Made by a program: the position numbers and the translations under genes
Shown: positions 59,924-64,000 of the stretch, piece after piece
How the letters are laid out: each line of letters starts with the position of its first letter
How positions within the stretch are numbered: the first letter of the stretch is position 1
The notes under the pieces: model-generated
What the model was told of the DNA's origin: nothing
Databases searched by the model: none
The model's input: only the letters and a program-made list of their open reading frames with translations
Assembly: GCF_008728515.1 (NCBI RefSeq)
Contig: NC_044980.1
Location: 59,331,590 to 59,395,589, forward strand
DNA: 64,000 nucleotides
DNA from: Papio anubis
Lineage: Eukaryota > Chordata > Mammalia > Primates > Cercopithecidae
Direction of reading: 5' to 3'

Positions 59924-60431
59924 GACAAATATTAGAAGAAATAGCTAACAGACTTGAAAATAGGACCTTTGTCTAAAGGAAAATGAAAATAGAATAGTAC
60001 AGGGAAAAAGGACTGTTGTTTTTTTCATTATAAGCATTGTAATACTAATTGATTTTTGAAACTATCCATCTATGGCTATGAAAAAATTAAAATTAAATTT
60101 TAGCAAAAGTATGAGATACTAAGAGCTGATTGGAGGCTCTGCAAGCCTGGGTGCAGCTTCTTAGTTGGTAGTGACCTCAAATTGGGGTGATTGGGTAGAG
60201 AACTATATCTATATAGATGGGGGATCTGCAGCTGTTATTAAATGAAGACCTTTTCTCTGAAGCTGTTTTCCAGAGAAAAATCCATGAAAGGAAATTAATA
60301 GTGTCTACAGGTGTCCAACCAAAATTTAAGTGTAAGCATATTTTTAGAGATTTGGAGATTATCATCAGAACTAAGCAAATTCAGCCTCTGAGAAGAAAGA
60401 CTGGTGGTGAGGAGGATAGAATAGCAAACTA
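59924..60431. other. Intergenic, nothing recognised
   Basis: Single-copy sequence. Overlapping small frames on both strands at 60177-60432 are not supported. Confidence 0.4.
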
Positions 60432-60729
60432 GGCTGGGCCTGGTCACCCACGCCTGTAATCCCAGCATTTTGAGAGGCAGAAGCCAGTGAATCACTTGAG
60501 GTCAGGAGTTCGAGACCAGCCTGGTCAACATGGTGAAACCTCATCTCTACCAAAAAATAAAAAATTAGCCAGGCGTAGTGGCGCAGCCTGTAGTCCCAGC
60601 TACTTGGGAGAGACTGAGGCAGGAGAATCGTTTAAATCCAGGAGGTGGAGGTTGCAGTGAGCTGAGATCGCTGTCACAGCACTCCAGCGTAGGCAACAGA
60701 GTCAGACTCTGTTCAAAATAATAATAACA
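60432..60729 (+). mobile_element. Alu SINE (AluS-like), full length
   Basis: Sense Alu with both arms; the tail has become (AAT)n. Target-site duplication aatagcaaact before and after. Confidence 0.92.
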
Positions 60730-61316
60730 ATAGCAAACTATTGCTTTCCATTACGAGTCCATTTTAAAGATGTGCACATACTTTTGGAACACTTAAAAAA
60801 CTGAAACCTTTTCTTTCACTGCAATCCATTAGGAATCCTTTCCAAAATGTAAATAACCACTTACCACAGGAACAGTGCCATTTTCATCTTTGTTTCTCCC
60901 ACATGACAGAGTCTGGTGCTTTGTACATCTTAAGTGACCGATGGCTGTTGAACGAATGCATGAACCTTGTTATTTACCTTCTACTGCATGTTCTCCATGT
61001 GCCCTTCCAAATTCCTCTTCAGTTGTTTCTACTCTGTTTGTTGGCTTCCAGTTGGTTCAGCCAATGGGAGGCTGTTCCAGGAGACCTAACTACAGGAAGA
61101 GAAAGAGGTCCAGGTGTCTGTTCCACCAGCTCTCTTTCTCTCTCTAGGCAGGTAACAGAACCACAGTGGCTGTGTTCCCTGACCCAAGTTCACAACTTTT
61201 GCTAGGCAGCCTTTTCCCTATAGCTATAGCTCTCACCAGATTCCAATAGCCACACCCTCTCCTTTTCCCTTCGTATCTAGGGAAGGTAACAGCTTCCTGT
61301 GCCTACTAATCCCTTA
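60730..61316. other. Intergenic, nothing recognised
   Basis: Single-copy or unrecognised sequence. The 100-codon frame at 60903-61205 has no supporting signals. Confidence 0.4.
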
Positions 61317-61655
61317 TAGTCCTTTCAGGCTACTATATCAAAGTACCATAAAATGGGTGACTCAATAAACAGAAATGTTTTTTCTCACAGTTTTGGAGGC
61401 TGGAAGTCTGAGATACAGGTGCCACCATGGTCGGTTCTTGGTGAGGGGCCTCTTCTGGGTTGCAGACTGCCATCTTGTATCCTTAGGTGGCGAAAGGAGA
61501 CAAGGTGTCTCTTTTATAAGGGCGCTGATACCATTCACAAACGCTCCGCTTTTGTGACCTAATCACCTTCCAAAGGCGCCGTCTCCTAATATCATCATAT
61601 TGGGAGTTAGGATTTCAACAGGAAATTTGGGGTGACACAACATTCAGCCCACAAC
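61317..61655 (-). mobile_element. MaLR-type LTR (MLT1/MST-like), antisense
   Basis: Reverse-complement MaLR LTR order: 'tttctcacagttttggaggc', 'ttcttggtgaggggcctctt', 'tcttttataagggcgctgat', 'tgtgacctaatcaccttcca' and 'gaaatttggggtgacacaac'. Confidence 0.75.
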
Positions 61656-62181
61656 ATCTGTGTATGTTTCATCATCCTGCCTAAACCCACATCTCTGTAC
61701 ACAGTCCTTTCTTTACATTTTTTCTATTTCCTTTTGATTCTTATTATTAATTTTTGTTCTATTTTCTACTCAAACCTTGACAGATGCAACATCTACCTAA
61801 TGTATTTAATCAACCCAATTCAATACATCTTTATGGGACACAGCATTGTGCAAAGTAATGTGGAATTATGATATGATACACTCTTGCCCTTTAGTTGTTC
61901 AGTCCAGTAAGGAAAATGGGAAGAAATATAAATAATTATATATTTATCATACTTAAAATTATATTCATCAAAGAGAAATGAAAAATATTAAAATAGGATG
62001 ACTGGTAAACTCACGGAGGGCAGACAGTCTTTAAATTAGCTCTTTTCCCCATTTTTTACTAAAGGAACTTTTCAAAGGAAAGTGAATGGGTTGATACATA
62101 TCTGCCTTACCCTCTGTCAAAATTGGGTTAGGATAATTACCTTAATAAACATAGTTCTGGTCCTGGGACTCATTCCACAGC
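61656..62181. other. Intergenic AT-rich sequence
   Basis: Possible old L2 or MIR scraps near 61800-61910 ('caacatctacctaatgtatt'), not firm. No gene seen. Confidence 0.35.
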
Positions 62182-62266
62182 TATATCATATATATATACA
62201 CACATATATATGTGTATGTGTGTATGTGTGTATATATATGTGTGTGTATATATATACATATAGATA
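62182..62266. repeat. TA/TG/CA compound microsatellite
   Basis: Alternating purine-pyrimidine (TATA, CACA, TGTG) tract of about 85 bp, a potential Z-DNA former. Open frames through it are repeat translations. Confidence 0.95.
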
Positions 62267-62564
62267 TTTCAAGATGTTTGATAGTTGATATGTGCCAATA
62301 AGATGTATAGCAGAGTCCTAGATCCTTTAGTATTAATGAATGCATAAATGTTATCTTAAAAAGCAGTGAATACCAGGCGTTCAAGAATTTACAGACTTAG
62401 AGACATCCCAGGATAGAGGGAAAGGAAAAAACTTTCCTGACTCTATTCTTTTTTTGTCTACCCTCCTTAGCTTTGTCATGTGAGAGGTTATGGTATTTTG
62501 GCAGGAGAAAAGTGGAATTTGTAAACCAGGATTTTAAAAAATTATATAATAGGCAGTTAACACT
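62267..62564. other. Spacer, nothing recognised
   Basis: Short single-copy spacer between the microsatellite and the MIR. Confidence 0.4.
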
Positions 62565-62800
62565 TACCAGTTAAGAGTATGGATTTTGGAGCCAGGCCAA
62601 CTGCTTGGGTTCAAATTTTGACTCTGCCACTTCTTTAAGCAAGCTGTTTAGCCTCTCTGTCCTCAGCTATGCCATCCATACAATGAGGATAATAGCAGTC
62701 CTTATTTCATAGGATCACAAAGAAAATTAGATGAATTAAGGTGAGCAGAGAACTTGCATATAGTACATGCTATTTAAGTATTAACTACTGTATTTTCTGC
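62565..62800 (+). mobile_element. MIR SINE, sense, nearly complete
   Basis: Sense MIR order: 'ttttggagccaggccaactg', 'tgggttcaaattttgactct', 'gccacttctttaagcaagct', 'tgtttagcctctctgtcctc' and 'caatgaggataatagcagtc'. Confidence 0.82.
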
Positions 62801-62884
62801 ACTTATAAAATCATTATGAAAACTTTTCTCTGAATTAGGTTTAGCCTGGCATGTGGGTTGACTTCTTTAGTACTAAGAATTCTG

Positions 62885-63198
62885 GCCGGGCGCAGTGGCT
62901 CACGCCTGTAATCCCAGCACTTTGGGAGGCCGAGGCAGGTGGATCATTGAAGTCAGGAGATCGAGACCATCCTGGCTAACACAGTGAAACCCTGTCTCGA
63001 CTAAAAATACAAAGAATTAGCCGGGCATGGTGACAGGTGCCTGTAGTCCCAGCTACTCGGGAGGCTGAGGCAGGAGAATGGCATGAACCCGGGAGGTGGA
63101 GCTTGCAGTGAGTGGAGATCGCACCACTGCACTCCAGCCTGGGCGACAGAGCGAGACTCCGTCTCACAAAAAAAAAAAAAAAAAAAGAAAGAAAAAAA
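62885..63198 (+). mobile_element. AluY SINE, full length
   Basis: Close to consensus: ggccgggcgcagtggctcac..., 'tcgagaccatcctggctaac', 'ggtggagcttgcagtgagtg', and a poly-A tail with G interruptions to about 63200. One of the youngest repeats in the window. Confidence 0.95.
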
Positions 63199-64000
63199 AA
63201 AAGATATTCCATGTGGCCAGTCTCTTGAAATTCTGCCAAATATCTCTGTCTTAATTTAATTTTCCCAAGATGAGTCCTGATTGGATATAACACTATGAAA
63301 CATAGCAAAATTTAATATTAACTTATAAGTTCTTTAAATAATAAGTTATACAGGGCTCAAAGAAGGAAGAGATTGTGCCAATTTGGAAAAGGTTAGTAGA
63401 TGCTTTATAAAGGTTAATATTTGAGATCAGACATTTAAAAATCAGTAGGACTTAGAGGGGGGAAGAAAAAGTACATCTCTGTCCTCTTAGGAAATCATTT
63501 TTAGTTACCAGATTGTGCTTGTCTTTTGTTTATAACAGGGTACACTTTGCAAAAGCACTTAATCTTCCCAAGGCCAACACTAATAGGCTCTAATGTTGTC
63601 TATTCTGGAAAAAAAAAGAAAGAAAGAAAGCCAAATAAAGGTTATATAACCATGTTACAAATTTTAATGCTTTGTGTGCCATTTTGCCAGAATTTTATTG
63701 AAGACTGTAAGGTCACAATAGGTAGTACCAACTTGAGTGTGTGTGTATGTGTGTGTTTGTGTAATCTACATGCCAGTCCTTCTCTCCCTGCTTCTAAGTG
63801 GTATTCTTCTAGCATATTTGGGGGAAAGGAGAGTATGGCTCTTGCCTGTTCTGAGTCAGTTTCACACCACAGCTGCTTCTCTCTGCCTCTGTTAGCAACT
63901 CTGTGGGCCATCATTCACTTTACTGCTAGCCACTGCCAGGACACACGGCCTGCTGCTAGGACACATGGCCTGCTGCTCTCTTGAAAGGATGTTGCTAACC
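63199..64000. other. Intergenic with small simple repeats
   Basis: An (AAAG)n run near 63610-63632, a (GT)n tract at 63737-63762, and a 20-bp tandem repeat at 63938-63977. The frame at 63526-63984 (+) runs through these repeats and is not supported as a gene. Confidence 0.45.
63938..63977. repeat. 20-bp tandem repeat, two copies
   Basis: AGGACACACGGCCTGCTGCT (63938-63957) is followed directly by the same unit with one C-to-T change (63958-63977). Confidence 0.93.

Overview
The window is nuclear DNA from a primate, most likely an ape or human. It carries eleven Alu copies (two of AluY type), two young LINE-1 copies with L1PA3-like and L1PA4-like 3' ends, and many older mammalian repeats (MIR, L2, L1M, MER5A, MER20, MER2-type Tigger, MLT1). 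There are no bacterial-style operons, ribosome binding sites, CRISPR arrays, rRNA or tRNA genes. A run of exactly 100 Ns (54326-54425) marks an assembly gap.

The only convincing protein-coding content is the 3' end of one multi-exon gene on the + strand. Three exons (6350-6497, 10010-10080, 20463-20554) have good splice sites, compatible phases and one continuous reading frame ending at TAG 20552-20554. The last residues are a basic cluster followed by two cysteines (VRRRKRRFFGLCCLVSS). I do not recognise the protein with certainty, so no symbol is given. Upstream exons lie outside the window. A first AATAAA follows at 21477.

Region by region: 1-20.5 kb is intron sequence holding Alu, L1M, L2, MIR and MER5A copies. 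20.5-24 kb is mostly single-copy AT-rich sequence and the likely 3' UTR. 24-28.5 kb is old L1M with an L2 piece and a 135-bp tandem duplication. 28.5-35.2 kb is a heavily decayed minus-strand ERVL-like provirus, interrupted by an MLT1 LTR and by a young L1 with a 5' inversion. 36-41 kb is nested L1 with Alu insertions. 41-46 kb holds a Tigger element, a long minus-strand L2 and a minus-strand L1M, both of the latter split by Alus. 46-52 kb is mostly unassigned. 52.3-58.65 kb is a nearly full-length minus-strand L1PA4-like element containing the N gap. 58.7-63.2 kb holds four more Alus and an MLT-type LTR.

No new multi-gene system is visible. The most unusual signals are structural: several near-perfect short-spacer inverted repeats (at 5.3, 17.4, 34.7, 34.9, 39.1 and 52.2 kb) that look like template-switch products, a local duplication containing 56 identical bp, a twin-primed L1, a possible short L1 3' transduction, and a zero-length-looking N gap inside the L1 reverse transcriptase.
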